Positions 52,922-62,230 of a stretch of DNA of 64,000 nucleotides are shown one piece after another. Source of the stretch: Neobacillus niacini (GTDB lineage: Bacteria > Bacillota > Bacilli > Bacillales > Cytobacillaceae); contig NZ_JAMBOB010000004.1 in assembly GCF_023715415.1 (NCBI RefSeq), forward strand, positions 310,001 to 374,000. Reading direction: 5' to 3'. The notes beneath the pieces are model-generated. The model did not search any database. It saw only the letters and a program-made list of their open reading frames with translations, and was not told where the DNA came from. The translations under genes and the position numbers were made by a program. Every line of letters begins with the position of its first letter. The first letter of the stretch is position 1.

Positions 52922-55900
52922 ATGGCCAAGCAAAAGTATAAAAAGTATTTTGCACTGATGATGACAACAGCTCTGCTCGCGGTCCCAACACTTCAGGCAT
53001 TTGCCGATGATTCAGGTAAGGCCGGCGATGGCAAAACCGCCATTACAAATCCGCAGGGAATTAATGCAAAAGCAAGTAAAGGCAGGCAAGTGCTTACGCT
53101 CATTACTGGTGATGTTGTAACGGTGACAGAGCTTGCAGATGGACAGCGTGTCATTAACGTGGAACCTGCCACAGCGGGTGGTGGTGCACGAATTTTGACC
53201 GTGGACAAAGATACATATGTCATTCCTGATCAAGCGATGCCTTATTTAGCTTCTGGTTTCTTGGATCAGAGTTTATTTAATGTGACTGCACTCATTAAAG
53301 ATGGCTATGATGACGCCGCACAGAAGACGTTGCCTGTTATTGTGCAATACTCAGAATCAAAAGCTCGTTCAGGAGCATTACCAACACCAAAGGGCTCTAA
53401 AAAGACCCATGTGCTTGAGAGCATAAATGGGGTTGCCCTCTCTACAGATAAAAAGGAAGCAAGTAACTTTTGGCAGGACATAACAAAGAATCAATCTACA
53501 AAAAATTCAAAAGCAATACTAGCACCAGGAATTGAAAAAATCTGGCTGGATGGCCGGGTAGAAGCAACACTTGAACAAAGTGTCCCTCAGGTTGGGGCAC
53601 CAACTGCTTGGGAAGCCGGTTACGATGGAAGCGGAGTAAAAGTAGCCGTACTTGATACAGGAATTGATGCAGAGCATCCTGACATCGCAGGTCAAATGGT
53701 TGATGCAAAGAGCTTTGTTCCAAATGAAGATGTTCGTGACTATCACGCACATGGTACCCATGTAGCTTCAACTGTACTTGGAACCGGTGCTGCATCGGAA
53801 GGAAAAAATAAAGGGGTCGCAAAAGGAGCAGATTTACTCGTCGGAAAGGTCCTTAGTAATGAAGGATTTGGCCAAGATTCTTGGATTATCGATGGGATGG
53901 AATGGGCTGCAGAAAATGCCAAAATTGTTAATATGAGCATTGGCAGCAACGAGCCAAGCGATGGCACCGATCCAATGGCACAAGCCGTTAATAACTTAAC
54001 TGCAGAGACAGGTGCTCTGTTTGTCATTGCTGCGGGTAATACGGGCATGGAAGGAATTAATTCACCAGGATCAGCTCATTCAGCTCTTACAGTAGGTGCT
54101 GTTGACAAGTCTGATCAGCTTGCTTGGTTCTCCTCCAAGGGACCGCAAAATGGAAATTCTGGATTAAAGCCTGACCTTACCGCACCAGGTGTAGGAATTC
54201 TCGCAGCCCGCTCTCAATTTAGCAATGGCAGCGGTTCGTATATGACGATGGATGGAACGTCAATGGCCACACCACACGTTTCAGGTGCAGCAGCGATTCT
54301 TGCACAGGTTCATCCGGATTGGACAGGCGTACAACTAAAAGATGCACTAATGAGCACGACCAAGCAACTAGATTATATTAAACCATTTGAGGGTGGAACT
54401 GGACGTCTTGACGTAGCGGCTGCTGTCTTTGATACAGTCCGTGCGACAGGTTCACTCGATTTTGGATTCTTTGACTGGCCGCATGAAGACGACAGTCCAG
54501 TAGAGAAAACCATTACGTACACCAATGACAGTGACCAGGAGGTTACACTGGATCTCACTGCTTCCGTTTCTGACGGCAATAATTCAACAGCACCTTCAGG
54601 AATGATTACACTTTCAACAGACAAAGTGACTGTGGCTCCTAACAGCAATGCTGAAGTAAAGGTGTCACTAGATCTTCAGCTTGCCGCTCTTGGCACTCGT
54701 TATCAAGGTCACATTTCAGCTGCTATGGATGGAGATACTGTTGTCCATACTGCTTTGGCCATGGTAAAGGAAGATGAAAAATATTCTCTTACTATCAATG
54801 CAACCGACCGTAACGGATCACCTGCCCTTGCCTACTTTAACCTCGTTGGTCCGAGTGGGGTTCCAGAGTTTTTTGCAGTGGACGGAACAAGGGAACTGAG
54901 ATTGGTGCCTGGCACCTATTCGGTTATGAGTATGATGGATGTTGATAGTGATACAGACCACAGGGGTGTTGCCCTGGTTGGGGATCCAGAAATTAATCTG
55001 AACGGCCCACAAACCGTTGAACTGGATGCCCGTAAGGCAGAGGAAATTCAAGTAAACGTTCCAAAGAAAACAGAAGCAAATTATCGGAAATTAGAATATT
55101 ACCGCAATACTGGTGAATCTAGTATGAATGATATCTATGTCATGCCAGTATGGGTGGATAAAATGTACGCTCAGCCTACAAAAGAAGTAGAAAAAGGAGA
55201 ATTCACCCTCGCTACACGCTGGCGCCTGGCTGAACCAACCTTGACAATCAACTTCCAAGGCAAAGAGCTGGATGATATCCCTCAGGCTGGAAGTACGCTT
55301 TTAAAAGGAATACACAATTTAGAAGCAGTCTATGCAGGAAAAGGTGCTCCTGACAATTATGCAGGTCTTAATGTAAAAGGAAAAGCCGTTGTGGTGGAAC
55401 GCAGTGATGAAGTTTCTGGTCAAGTACGTGCTGCTGCAGCATTGGAGGCTGGAGCAAAACTATTGATTACCGTAAACGATAAACCACAAGAGCTTAGCGA
55501 ATGGGTGGGAATTGAAAATCCAGATTTCTCCCTTTCAGATACTCCGCTGGCCGTAGCGGGTGTTAGCGGTACGGAGGGAAAACAGCTCGTAGAGGCAGCA
55601 AAGTCTGGAAAACTGACATTAAACGTCAAGGGTACTCCTGACAGTGAATTCATTTATGACCTTGTTGATATGCATCACGGCGCAATACCAAAGGATTTAA
55701 CCTATGCACCAAAAACGAAGGATCTTGTAAAAATCGATTCAGAATATAAATCAGACCGTAATGCAATAGGTTCGGAGTTCCGCTATGATCTTCTGCCTCA
55801 CAGCTTTGCAGGAACTGGCTTCTTGCTCCAACTATCACTCCCATCTGTACGTACCGAATGGGTATCCGCCCAAGAGGGAACATCCTGGTACCATCAGGCT

Positions 55901-56653
55901 GGTGTGTTTGATGCACAGTGGGAAGTTCGTCAGCCAAAAGTGAGTTACAAACCTGGTCAAAAGTTCGCGGAGGAATGGTTTTCACCTGTTGCCCGTCCTC
56001 GTCTTGGCGAAGGCTTCTGGGCACCTTACCGTGACAGAAATTACTTTGTGATCAATATTCCTGCATGGGCCGATTCAGGTAATGGACATACAGGAGCAGA
56101 CACGAATTATCCTGGAGAGCAAACAATCGAGTTTTATCGAGAAGATACGCTCGTGAGAAAAGCCGCTGGGCAAGCCATCTACTCTTTTGTAGAGCAGCCA
56201 GAGGAAAACACGAAATATCGAATCGTAACAGACACCTCTCGTAATCCAGAACGCTGGGATACATCAATTCGTACCCATACCGAGTGGGAATTTTGGTCTA
56301 AAAAAGAGGAAGAATTCCACTCTGCACTTCCACTTTTATCACTTGATTATAAAATCGATACGGACATGAACGGAGATGCTATTGCAGGTAAATCAACTCA
56401 GCTTGGCTTATCCGTGCATCAAATTCCGGGTGCCCCAGGAAACGGAGTCGTGGAAGGTGCAGAATTAGAAGTTTCCTTTGACGATGGCCAAACTTGGGAA
56501 AAGGTAGATCTAGTGTCAGACGGTACTGGCTGGAGCGCGAAGATTAAACATCCAAACAAAGCTGGTAGCAATGTCTCACTAAGAGCAAGTGCCTGGGATG
56601 ACAAAGGCAATAGAATCAAACAAGAAATAATAAAGGCGTATGGACTAAGGTAA
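52922..56653 (+). CDS. Large secreted subtilisin-family (S8) protease
   Basis: 1243 residues. Signal peptide (1-28, ending QAFA-DD), propeptide to ~215, S8 catalytic domain ~225-500 with D245 (VAVLDTGID), H277 (HGTHVASTV) and S447 (GTSMATPHVSGAAA), plus the oxyanion Asn in VIAAGNTG. A fibronectin-like region (~510-620) and a PA-like segment (~845-920, AAALEAGAKLLITVNDKP) follow; unlike most subtilases the PA-like segment lies after, not inside, the catalytic domain. The C-terminal ~300 residues are beta-rich. No cell-wall anchor. AAAGGGAG precedes the ATG. Probably digests extracellular protein and may be controlled by the upstream regulator. Confidence 0.93.
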   Translation: MAKQKYKKYFALMMTTALLAVPTLQAFADDSGKAGDGKTAITNPQGINAKASKGRQVLTLITGDVVTVTELADGQRVINVEPATAGGGARILTVDKDTYVIPDQAMPYLASGFLDQSLFNVTALIKDGYDDAAQKTLPVIVQYSESKARSGALPTPKGSKKTHVLESINGVALSTDKKEASNFWQDITKNQSTKNSKAILAPGIEKIWLDGRVEATLEQSVPQVGAPTAWEAGYDGSGVKVAVLDTGIDAEHPDIAGQMVDAKSFVPNEDVRDYHAHGTHVASTVLGTGAASEGKNKGVAKGADLLVGKVLSNEGFGQDSWIIDGMEWAAENAKIVNMSIGSNEPSDGTDPMAQAVNNLTAETGALFVIAAGNTGMEGINSPGSAHSALTVGAVDKSDQLAWFSSKGPQNGNSGLKPDLTAPGVGILAARSQFSNGSGSYMTMDGTSMATPHVSGAAAILAQVHPDWTGVQLKDALMSTTKQLDYIKPFEGGTGRLDVAAAVFDTVRATGSLDFGFFDWPHEDDSPVEKTITYTNDSDQEVTLDLTASVSDGNNSTAPSGMITLSTDKVTVAPNSNAEVKVSLDLQLAALGTRYQGHISAAMDGDTVVHTALAMVKEDEKYSLTINATDRNGSPALAYFNLVGPSGVPEFFAVDGTRELRLVPGTYSVMSMMDVDSDTDHRGVALVGDPEINLNGPQTVELDARKAEEIQVNVPKKTEANYRKLEYYRNTGESSMNDIYVMPVWVDKMYAQPTKEVEKGEFTLATRWRLAEPTLTINFQGKELDDIPQAGSTLLKGIHNLEAVYAGKGAPDNYAGLNVKGKAVVVERSDEVSGQVRAAAALEAGAKLLITVNDKPQELSEWVGIENPDFSLSDTPLAVAGVSGTEGKQLVEAAKSGKLTLNVKGTPDSEFIYDLVDMHHGAIPKDLTYAPKTKDLVKIDSEYKSDRNAIGSEFRYDLLPHSFAGTGFLLQLSLPSVRTEWVSAQEGTSWYHQAGVFDAQWEVRQPKVSYKPGQKFAEEWFSPVARPRLGEGFWAPYRDRNYFVINIPAWADSGNGHTGADTNYPGEQTIEFYREDTLVRKAAGQAIYSFVEQPEENTKYRIVTDTSRNPERWDTSIRTHTEWEFWSKKEEEFHSALPLLSLDYKIDTDMNGDAIAGKSTQLGLSVHQIPGAPGNGVVEGAELEVSFDDGQTWEKVDLVSDGTGWSAKIKHPNKAGSNVSLRASAWDDKGNRIKQEIIKAYGLR

Positions 56654-56658
56654 ATTCT

Positions 56659-56690
56659 AGAGACCAGTTTTCATAACTGGTCTCTTTTTT
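56659..56690 (+). terminator. Terminator of subtilase gene
   Basis: AGAGACCAGTT / AACTGGTCTCT stem and T-run. Confidence 0.95.
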
Positions 56691-56756
56691 CATGAGTAAA
56701 AGATAAAAACTATGGAAGTATATAACTAATTAAGTAAAATGTTAGGAGGATGAACA

Positions 56757-57476
56757 TTGCAGAGGAAAACCTTATTTAAGATTCCACTGATTCTTATTTT
56801 TCTAACGGCTACACTTTTCGTAAACAGCGACCAAGTGAAAGAAATCCATGCTTTTTCAAACCAGGTACTTCAGCAGGGCTCTTCCGGGGAAGATGTGATT
56901 GAGCTGCAAACACGCCTTACGTATAATGGCTTTTTTAAGAGTAAGATTGATGGTGTGTTTGGCTGGAATACCTACTGGGCAGTTCGAAACTTTCAGGATA
57001 AGTTTGGTCTTCCTGTCGATGGGGTTGTTGGGGCAAAAACGAAGGCTATGCTGGTGAAAGCCACAAAATATCAAAAGCAAGGCAATACAGGCAGCGTAGG
57101 CGCCAATGTTCCAGGCGGGTACAGCCAAAATGATATTCAACTAATGGCAAACGCCGTATATGGGGAATCACGCGGGGAACCCTACATCGGCCAGGTTGCA
57201 GTCGCTGCGGTTATTTTGAACCGAGTCCAAAGTGCTTCATTCCCTAATACGGTCGGCGGTGTTATCTATGAACCAGGTGCCTTTACCGCTGTTGCCGATG
57301 GACAAATTAATTTAACACCAAACGAAACAGCAAAAAAAGCTGTGCTGGATGCCTTAAATGGATGGGATCCTACGGGTAATGCCATTTATTACTTTAATCC
57401 TGATACAGCGACAAGCAGCTGGATTTGGAGTAGATCGCAGATTAAGAAAATTGGGAAACATATATTTTGTAAATAA
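56757..57476 (+). CDS. SleB-type spore cortex-lytic enzyme (peptidoglycan-binding + Hydrolase_2)
   Basis: 239 residues, TTG start with AGGAGGA upstream. Signal peptide (~1-32), PG_binding_1 domain (~38-100, VLQQGSSGEDVIELQTRLTYNGFFKSKIDGVFG) and Hydrolase_2 lytic domain (~122-239, DIQLMANAVYGESRGEPYIGQVAVAAVILNRV; probable catalytic Glu in GESRGE). Architecture equals SleB, a lytic transglycosylase of the germinating spore. B. subtilis sleB is followed by ypeB; here a convergent two-component locus follows, so this may be a SleB paralogue or depend on a ypeB elsewhere. Confidence 0.9.
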   Translation: MQRKTLFKIPLILIFLTATLFVNSDQVKEIHAFSNQVLQQGSSGEDVIELQTRLTYNGFFKSKIDGVFGWNTYWAVRNFQDKFGLPVDGVVGAKTKAMLVKATKYQKQGNTGSVGANVPGGYSQNDIQLMANAVYGESRGEPYIGQVAVAAVILNRVQSASFPNTVGGVIYEPGAFTAVADGQINLTPNETAKKAVLDALNGWDPTGNAIYYFNPDTATSSWIWSRSQIKKIGKHIFCK

Positions 57477-57478
57477 AT

Positions 57479-57516
57479 AGAGAGAAACTGTCTTGCAATG
57501 GCAGTTTCTCTCTTTT
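57479..57516. terminator. Bidirectional terminator
   Basis: AGAGAGAAACTG / CAGTTTCTCTCT perfect 12-bp stem with flanking T-runs, between convergent sleB-like and response-regulator genes. Confidence 0.93.
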
Positions 57517-57522
57517 AAGTGT

Positions 57523-58176
57523 CTAAGGCTTGATAATACCTTGTTCTTTTGCTTTAAAAACGGCTTTATGCCTTCCGGTCACATCTAATTTGGAATAAAT
57601 ATTTGAAATATAATTCTTCACCGTTCCTTCTGTTAAATAAAGCTTTCGGGCGATTTCACGATTGGTTAATCCCATTGATAGTTCCTCTATTATTTCTATT
57701 TCTCTTTCTGTAAGTCCAAAATCATGATTACTTTTTTCCTCCATTACTTTTTCCGATGGGGTTATCCACTGTGTAATTAACTGCTTTGCAATCTCCTGAG
57801 TTATCAGGGTTCCACCATGATGGACGAGTCTGATTCCGGCAGCAAGATCTTTTGGATGAATGGCTTTTAATAAATACCCTTCTGCGCCCGCAGCTAACGC
57901 ATCCCGAACATACCCTAATTCCTCAAAGGTTGTAACGATCATCACCTTTACAGAAGGAAATTGGCTTTTAATTTGGGCGGTGGCGTCGACCCCATTCATT
58001 ACAGGCATATGGATGTCCATCAGCACAACATCAGGAGAACGCTGTTTTGTTAACTCCAATGCGACTTTCCCATTTTCAGCTGTACCGACAATTTCAATGT
58101 CGGCTTCCCCTCCCAAAACAATCGCAAGGCTTGCCGTAATCAGCTCCTGGTCATCCACTATTAACACTTTTATCAT
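57523..58176 (-). CDS. NarL/LuxR-family response regulator
   Basis: 217 residues. Receiver domain (1-120) with VLIVDDQELI, phospho-acceptor Asp in DVVLMDIHMPVMNG and the conserved Lys in GYLLKAIHPKDL. C-terminal LuxR-type helix-turn-helix (~150-210, LTEREIEIIEELSMGLTNREIARKLYLTEGTVKNYISNIYSKL). Start ATG 58176 (MIKVLIVDDQ) is the family start; it overlaps the kinase gene by 26 bases. Partner of the adjacent kinase. Confidence 0.92.
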   Translation of the reverse strand: MIKVLIVDDQELITASLAIVLGGEADIEIVGTAENGKVALELTKQRSPDVVLMDIHMPVMNGVDATAQIKSQFPSVKVMIVTTFEELGYVRDALAAGAEGYLLKAIHPKDLAAGIRLVHHGGTLITQEIAKQLITQWITPSEKVMEEKSNHDFGLTEREIEIIEELSMGLTNREIARKLYLTEGTVKNYISNIYSKLDVTGRHKAVFKAKEQGIIKP

Positions 58177-59362
58177 TGTGTTTAAGCTCCTCTCTAAAAC
58201 GGCTTGCAAGTAGCGGTAAAAAACAAGTAACAACCGTCCCTTCGTTTTCCTTTGATTCAACACTCAATCCACCTTGGAGGGATTCCAGCCGCTCCTTCAT
58301 TCCGTTAAGCCCAAATCCATAGCTTACATTGCGAATACCAATGCCCTTATCATGAATCAAAAGAATCACATGTGAGGAATCTACTTTTAGGGTAATTGTT
58401 ATTTCATTGGCATGTCCATGACGGATAGCATTGGTTAGCGATTCCTGAAGACACCGTATAAAAGTGAGTGTTGCTTGAGAGGAAATAGTGATGTCCTGAT
58501 GATCAATAAATTCAAAATGGATAGTCGTTTTTGTATGGAAAGCAAATTCATCTGCAATTTTTTTCAGCTGGAAAGATAGTTCTTCTCTTTCCCCACTTGG
58601 TGATATCTGATGAATCTGAGATCGTACTTCCCCTAATGATTTCCTCATCACATCCGTTAACACATCCACTTGTTGCTGCGCTTTCTCCGGTGATGTTTTC
58701 ATTAGAAAAGATGCAGCATCTAGTCCCATAATAACAGAGGTAAAGGTATGCCCAACCGTATCATGGAGATCTCGCGCCAAGCGATTCCGCTCCTCCAATA
58801 ACGTGACCTTTTCAATTTGTTTTGCGTATTCCTCTAAAAGTTGATTCTGCCTGGTGTTTTCAACAAGTAGCATTTGCGTCTTCTTTTCTGCTTCAATCAC
58901 CTTTGCTACTGATATACCAATACCAAATAAGAAAAACCCATCGATGACTCCTAGACCCAAATGATTCAATCCTACTGCAAGTACAGCAAGGAACGGTACA
59001 AGTGAAAATCCTGCCCATAACCACCATCTTCCCTTTCCTGGTTTGCTATAAATACCGGCACAAAGTGCAGGATAGGCCAAAAAAGACGAATACTTCCCTA
59101 ACAAATAACAGCCTATAATTAAAAATAGCCCGCTAAAGATTAATTCAAGTAAAGGATAGTGTTTCACACCAAAGCTTTCCATCTTTATTCCAGACCATTG
59201 TGGAATCAGGAATGCAGCAAAGAACAACGGCAGGATCAGCCAGAAGAAGGGCATGGAAGAAAGGAAGATAGCAAGAAATAACAAATGAAAGACAAACCAG
59301 CATATCCTTGTGATTTGTGCCGTTTTATAAACCCAATGAGTTTCATGCCGAATTGGCAGCAT
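58151..59362 (-). CDS. Sensor histidine kinase (HisKA_3, DesK/LiaS type)
   Basis: 403 residues. Six hydrophobic segments in the first ~160 residues and almost no external loop, suggesting a membrane-sensing kinase. Coiled region ~165-200, then the HisKA_3 motif LEERNRLARDLHDTVGHTFTSV with the phospho-His, and HATPase_c (CLQESLTNAIRHGHANEI, DKGIGI, GFGLNGMKERL). Start ATG 59362 has AAGGTG upstream; an earlier GTG at 59395 is possible. Coupled with the response regulator; the divergent CPBP protease is the probable target. Confidence 0.9.
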   Translation of the reverse strand: MLPIRHETHWVYKTAQITRICWFVFHLLFLAIFLSSMPFFWLILPLFFAAFLIPQWSGIKMESFGVKHYPLLELIFSGLFLIIGCYLLGKYSSFLAYPALCAGIYSKPGKGRWWLWAGFSLVPFLAVLAVGLNHLGLGVIDGFFLFGIGISVAKVIEAEKKTQMLLVENTRQNQLLEEYAKQIEKVTLLEERNRLARDLHDTVGHTFTSVIMGLDAASFLMKTSPEKAQQQVDVLTDVMRKSLGEVRSQIHQISPSGEREELSFQLKKIADEFAFHTKTTIHFEFIDHQDITISSQATLTFIRCLQESLTNAIRHGHANEITITLKVDSSHVILLIHDKGIGIRNVSYGFGLNGMKERLESLQGGLSVESKENEGTVVTCFLPLLASRFREELKHNDKSVNSG

Positions 59363-59447
59363 AATAAGCACCTTCAATTTTTTGATTTTTATCACTTACT
59401 ATATTCCACATCCTCACTGATTTCCCTTTTTTTCCAAAAAGGCAAAA

Positions 59448-59477
59448 GTCATAAAAGTCATATGACCCCCTTATGAC
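59448..59477. promoter_or_regulatory. Candidate response-regulator binding site
   Basis: GTCATAA at 59448 and TTATGAC at 59471-59477 form an inverted repeat enclosing the palindrome GTCATATGAC (59457-59466); another ATGAC follows near 59495. It sits in the divergent region between the kinase and CPBP genes. Confidence 0.55.
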
Positions 59478-59552
59478 GAAGTGCACTATTAGGTATGACC
59501 CATTCTAGTCGATAATGAAGATACAAAATTGAAGGAAAAGGGAGAAATTAAA

Positions 59553-60323
59553 GTGAAAAACTTTTTATATCGTCATGGAATTGTGTTATTTCTTGTAGTA
59601 ATGATTGGAAGAGGATTAATTGGAATGTTGGCTGTGAAGGGGATTCAATCGTTTAACCCGGAACTCACTGTTGAAAAGGATTTAGGCTGGTTAATCATGC
59701 TCATCTATGCAACCACTGTTTTCTTAGCCGTAAAATGGGTGAAAATTGACAAAGAAATTGGCTTGAAGATGCCCTCTTCATCAAAAGATTGGTATGTTTG
59801 GATACCGGCACTTCTTATTCCAATCACATTGGCCTTCTATCTTGGTTTTCATTCTACAATGGGGCATATTCCGCTATTGCTGATTGCAGCGGTAGGTGTT
59901 GCAGTGAACGAAGAGATTTTATTTAGAGGCATTCTTCTTCGTGCGATTTTACCGTTTGGTAAAGCAGTTGCCATTATTGTTCCTTCACTCCTTTTTGGGG
60001 CAGCACACCTTGGTAATATTTTTGTAGGCGGGGACGTGACATATGCTCTATTCCAATTTGGATGGGCGAGTTTCGCCGGTATGGCCCTGACAGCGATGGT
60101 TTTGGCAAATAAGAGCTTACTCCCAGCTATTCTATTCCACTTTGTCCTTGATGCAGTAGAATATGGGGCAACTGGGGCCTATGGCATTCATAGTACGGAG
60201 TATTCACTGAAATGGTTAAGTATTTTTTTACTGCTTAACTTAGCATTTTTACTATACTCCCTCTATATTTTAAAAAAATCAACAAACAACCAGCAAGTAA
60301 CTCATATAACCACACCTTTATAA
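59553..60323 (+). CDS. CPBP-family intramembrane metalloprotease
   Basis: 256 residues, seven to eight hydrophobic segments. Glutamate-motif VNEEILFRGILLRAIL (EExxxR), then SLLFGAAHLGNI and a third motif LLPAILFHFVLDAVEYG: the Abi/CAAX-protease catalytic set. Start GTG 59553 with AAGGGAG upstream; an upstream TTG at 59529 is less likely. Divergent from a two-component system that probably regulates it. In Gram-positive bacteria such proteases can act in envelope stress or bacteriocin self-immunity. Confidence 0.9.
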   Translation: MKNFLYRHGIVLFLVVMIGRGLIGMLAVKGIQSFNPELTVEKDLGWLIMLIYATTVFLAVKWVKIDKEIGLKMPSSSKDWYVWIPALLIPITLAFYLGFHSTMGHIPLLLIAAVGVAVNEEILFRGILLRAILPFGKAVAIIVPSLLFGAAHLGNIFVGGDVTYALFQFGWASFAGMALTAMVLANKSLLPAILFHFVLDAVEYGATGAYGIHSTEYSLKWLSIFLLLNLAFLLYSLYILKKSTNNQQVTHITTPL

Positions 60324-60332
60324 TGAAAAGTA

Positions 60333-60380
60333 AGGCTGACTTAAAGGAGGATAAATTCCATCCTTTTGGTCAGCCTCTTT
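60333..60380. terminator. Terminator between CPBP gene and purU
   Basis: AGGCTGAC / GTCAGCCT outer stem with inner AAAGGA / TCCTTTT pairing, followed by CTTTATT. Confidence 0.8.
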
Positions 60381-60398
60381 ATTTCACTAAAGCGAAGT

Positions 60399-61298
60399 CT
60401 AGAAAACAATCGTTTTGTTTTGATGGACTATAATGCGGTCTTCAATATGCCATTTCACTGCTCGAGCCAATACACTTCTTTCCACTCTGCGGCCAATTTT
60501 TTTCAAATTATCCGTGTCATCACGGTGATCCACACGGGCAATATCCTGTTCGATAATCGGTCCTTCATCAAGGTCATTTGTGACATAATGGGAGGTCGCT
60601 CCAATTAACTTTACACCACGGGCATGGGCACGTTCGTATGGTCTTGCCCCTACAAACGCAGGTAAAAAGGAATGGTGAATATTAATGATTTTGTTGGGAT
60701 TGGCGGCTACAAATTCTGGTGTTAATATTTGCATATAACGTGCCAATACCACTAAATCAATCTCATACTCCTTTAATAGCTGAAGCTGCTGTGCTTCCAC
60801 CTCAGCACGGATATCCTTATTCGCTGGAATGTAATAAAATGGGATATTTAAGGCTTCAACCGCATCTCTTGCTTCCTCATGGTTACTGATTACGAGCGCG
60901 ATATCCGCCATTAGATCACCGCTTTGCCATTCCCATAGCAGTTCGAGCAAGCAGTGAAGCTCCTTCGATACAAAGATTGCTGCTTTTTTCACCTGATAGA
61001 CATGCGTTAATTTCCAATCCATCGAAAACGTCTCAGAAATCGCTGCAAACTTCTCCTCCATCTCCTTCGCCTTTTCCTTTAGACCCGGGCATTCAAATTC
61101 AATTCGGATAAAAAAGACCCCGCCTTCCGGATTCGTTGAATACTGACTCGACTCAATGATATTGGCTTGATAGGAAAATAAAAATTGCGAGATGGCTGAT
61201 ACAATCCCAGGCTGATCCGAACAGCTGACCAATAGACGTCCACGGTTCCGATTTTCTTTTTGAAATAACTCAATTTGGTCCTTTATAAATGTGTTCAT
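60399..61298 (-). CDS. purU: Formyltetrahydrofolate deformylase PurU
   Basis: 299 residues. Hydrolyses 10-formyl-tetrahydrofolate to formate and tetrahydrofolate, balancing one-carbon pools. N-terminal ACT domain (~18-95, RLLVSCSDQPGIVSAISQFLF) and C-terminal formyltransferase-like domain (~100-299) with INIHHSFLPAFVGARPYERAHARGVKLIGATSHYVTNDLDEGPII, which carries the Asn-His-Asp catalytic set. Length equals B. subtilis PurU (YkkE). Transcribed alone. Confidence 0.96.
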   Translation of the reverse strand: MNTFIKDQIELFQKENRNRGRLLVSCSDQPGIVSAISQFLFSYQANIIESSQYSTNPEGGVFFIRIEFECPGLKEKAKEMEEKFAAISETFSMDWKLTHVYQVKKAAIFVSKELHCLLELLWEWQSGDLMADIALVISNHEEARDAVEALNIPFYYIPANKDIRAEVEAQQLQLLKEYEIDLVVLARYMQILTPEFVAANPNKIINIHHSFLPAFVGARPYERAHARGVKLIGATSHYVTNDLDEGPIIEQDIARVDHRDDTDNLKKIGRRVERSVLARAVKWHIEDRIIVHQNKTIVF

Positions 61299-61451
61299 TT
61301 TTCATAACCTCGCTTTTATTAATAGAAAAGATTATACAGTAGACAGCCCATATAAGCGAAGTTTTTCTTGAAAATTCTAATTTTTCTATTCTACTATTTT
61401 TATTTTTTAAACCATTAATGGTAAAATTTTAAAAAAGGAGGTCTTCTTTGA

Positions 61452-62171
61452 ATGAAAATCGCTTTTATTTCGGATATACATGGGAATGCCATCGCACTAG
61501 ATGCTGTTCTCAAAGATATCGAGCAGCAAGGGATTGATAAAATTTATGTACTTGGTGACATCTGCTATCGTGGACCTGAGCCTAAACGCTCTCTTGATTT
61601 AGTTCGGTCTTTACATACTGAAGTGATTAAAGGAAATGCCGATGAATGGGTGGTCCGAGGAGTCCAGGAAGGGGAAGTTCCTGAAAAAGCATTGGAGTTG
61701 ATGAACACTGAACGCCAATGGATTGTGGAGCAGCTTGATTCATCAGATATCGATTATTTGAATAGCCTGCCTGTTCAGTTAAATGTACGATTTGAGGGTG
61801 TTGAAATTACTGCTTTTCATGCTACACCTACAAGTTTATTTGATATCGTACTGCCAAACGCCGATGACAGCGAAATTGAATCTAGTTTCATGCAGACACA
61901 GGAAGCACAGGTATATGTTTATGCACATATCCACAAGCCCTATATTCGTTTTCTCAATGGCAAGGTCATAATGAATATCGGCAGTGTGGGGTTGCCATTC
62001 GATGGTCTGACTAAGGCATCCTATGGTCTGGTCGAAATCGAGGATGGCCATCTAAAAACATCCATCAGAAGAGTAAACTACGATCTCGAACATGTCGTCG
62101 CACTCTATCATGAAGTTAACTATCCAAACGCAGAAATGATGAGTAAAGTCATACGGACTGCGAAAATATAA
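61452..62171 (+). CDS. YfcE-type metallophosphoesterase
   Basis: 239 residues. Metal-binding blocks in order: FISDIHGNAIALDAVL, VLGDICYRGPEP, IKGNADEW, TAFHATPTSL and YAHIHKPYIRF, matching calcineurin-like phosphoesterases of the diadenosine-tetraphosphatase/YfcE group. Cytosolic. Substrate unknown. ATG 61452 with AAGGAGG upstream. Confidence 0.92.
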   Translation: MKIAFISDIHGNAIALDAVLKDIEQQGIDKIYVLGDICYRGPEPKRSLDLVRSLHTEVIKGNADEWVVRGVQEGEVPEKALELMNTERQWIVEQLDSSDIDYLNSLPVQLNVRFEGVEITAFHATPTSLFDIVLPNADDSEIESSFMQTQEAQVYVYAHIHKPYIRFLNGKVIMNIGSVGLPFDGLTKASYGLVEIEDGHLKTSIRRVNYDLEHVVALYHEVNYPNAEMMSKVIRTAKI

Positions 62172-62173
62172 AA

Positions 62174-62206
62174 AAATCGCCGCTGTATGTAACGGCGGCG
62201 GTTTTA
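62174..62206 (+). terminator. Terminator after phosphoesterase gene
   Basis: CGCCGC / GCGGCG stem flanked by A-run and GGTTTTACTTTT. Confidence 0.85.
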
Positions 62207-62230
62207 CTTTTAAGAAGGGAGGATTTAGAA

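Noticed and set aside
52762..52950. Reading frame after the HTH-TPR regulator as a signalling propeptide
   Set aside because: No signal peptide or typical C-terminal pheromone; it reads through a terminator hairpin and into the protease gene.
54903..54918. GGTGCCTGGCACC as another palindromic repeat
   Set aside because: It differs from the core and lies within the protease coding sequence (LVPGTYS); chance similarity.
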